From Parvularculaceae bacterium (GTDB lineage Bacteria; Pseudomonadota; Alphaproteobacteria; Caulobacterales; Parvularculaceae): a stretch of DNA of 5,848 nt. The notes under the pieces were generated by a model, which was given only the letters and a program-made list of their open reading frames with translations, was not told where the DNA came from and made no database searches. Positions 5,409-5,848 of the stretch are shown one piece after another. The translations under genes were made by a program, and so were the position numbers. The stretch spans positions 1 to 5,848 of the forward strand of contig JALWRV010000216.1 in assembly GCA_027080545.1 (NCBI GenBank), read 5' to 3'. Each line of letters starts with the position of its first letter. Position 1 is the stretch's first letter.

Positions 5409-5848
5409 TCAAGACCAACCCATAGCGATACGCGCCCGCGCCACCAAATATTTGCTATATTCGATAGCCAATATTTTCCACGCCTTGGGCGATTTCATCC
5501 AGCCATGTTCCGGCACCGCCTGTGACGGCACGGGCCAAGGGATAATATTGGCTTCCGGAATACGTTGCTGTAACTCCGCCTTCGCCCGCAACATATGGTA
5601 ATCGGTGGTCACCAACCATAGGGTCTGGAACTGTTGCTGCTTGGCCCAACTTTCGGTTTCCAGAGCATTTTCAAGCGTGGTGCGCGCCTTAGGCCCAAGA
5701 TCGACACAGCAATCATAAAGACCCGGATCCAGATGGGGGGTAATGTCCTTCAGATCGATCAAGCGCGTGCCCGGGGCCACCCCTGAGACCAGCACCCGCG
5801 ATCCTTTACCCTCAGCCAATAATTTCAAAGCGGCTTCGATGCGCGCGC
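5409..5848 (-). CDS. YdcF/ElyC-SanA family protein (DUF218), 5' end beyond the window
   Basis: The reading frame is open to the right edge (145 residues visible), so the N-terminus is missing. The TTG at 5828 is not a credible start because the coding frame continues upstream as RIEAALKLLAEG. Family hallmarks are RVLVSGV (a strand after the RIEAAL helix), ARTTLENA, LVTTDYHMLRAKAEL (the conserved T-T/S-x-Y-H-M-x-R-A motif) and a C-terminal EYSKYLVARAR segment. The missing part should hold a membrane segment and the GG-x-x-x-R entrance. DUF218 proteins such as ElyC and SanA act at the cell envelope, affecting peptidoglycan or enterobacterial common antigen synthesis and vancomycin tolerance; the exact activity of this branch is unknown. 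In many alphaproteobacteria it sits between ftsX and plsC, so ftsEX may lie just outside the right edge (expectation, not seen). Confidence 0.88.
   Translation of the reverse strand, partial: ARIEAALKLLAEGKGSRVLVSGVAPGTRLIDLKDITPHLDPGLYDCCVDLGPKARTTLENALETESWAKQQQFQTLWLVTTDYHMLRAKAELQQRIPEANIIPWPVPSQAVPEHGWMKSPKAWKILAIEYSKYLVARARIAMGWS

Noticed and set aside
5409..5828. Treating the ydcF-like gene as complete with a TTG start at 5828
   Set aside because: The frame continues to the window edge with family-typical residues (RIEAAL), and the TM segment and N-terminal motif of the family are missing, so the gene is truncated by the window.
1..5848. CRISPR arrays, tRNA or rRNA genes, transposons, toxin-antitoxin or phage genes
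   Set aside because: I saw no direct-repeat arrays, cloverleaf sequences, transposase motifs or terminal inverted repeats. Every substantial stretch is explained by chromosomal genes of known types.

Overview
The window reads as ordinary chromosomal DNA of an alphaproteobacterium with roughly balanced to slightly GC-rich composition. Three things point there. The MarR regulator, M17 aminopeptidase and DUF2125 protein are of types common in that class. A ydcF-like gene is followed by a plsC-like acyltransferase carrying the HX4E form of its catalytic motif. A TadD-like TPR lipoprotein is also present. I cannot place the organism at order or genus level. I see no mobile element, CRISPR array, tRNA or rRNA.

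Left block (1-1961, all minus strand, so transcribed right to left): an M17 leucyl-aminopeptidase-family protein with every metal and catalytic residue intact, then a small MarR-family regulator, then the first 14 codons of a gene leaving the left edge. That gene has a strong ribosome binding site, and its N-terminus is compatible with an S66 LD-carboxypeptidase (tentative). The 166-bp gap between the aminopeptidase and marR holds an imperfect hairpin just after the aminopeptidase stop. It also holds a three-fold repeat of ACCGTTT/AAACGGT about 40-80 bp upstream of the marR start, a good candidate autoregulatory operator.

Centre (2104-3310, plus strand): a divergently transcribed outer-membrane-type lipoprotein with TPR repeats, resembling TadD but with a long proline-rich and charged C-terminal tail. 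It ends at a textbook hairpin terminator that can also serve the convergent gene to its right.

Right block (3330-5848, all minus strand): the 3' part of a ydcF/DUF218 gene entering from the right edge, a 1-acylglycerol-3-phosphate acyltransferase (plsC-like), and a DUF2125 membrane-anchored protein. This looks like a cell-envelope gene group. The 85-95 bp gaps between its members are long enough to hold extra regulatory signals. One gap holds a promoter-like sequence that would fire antisense to plsC.

I found no convincing new biological system. The observations most worth a second look are the marR operator array, the M17/MarR/possible-S66 grouping, and the TadD-like protein outside a visible Tad locus.
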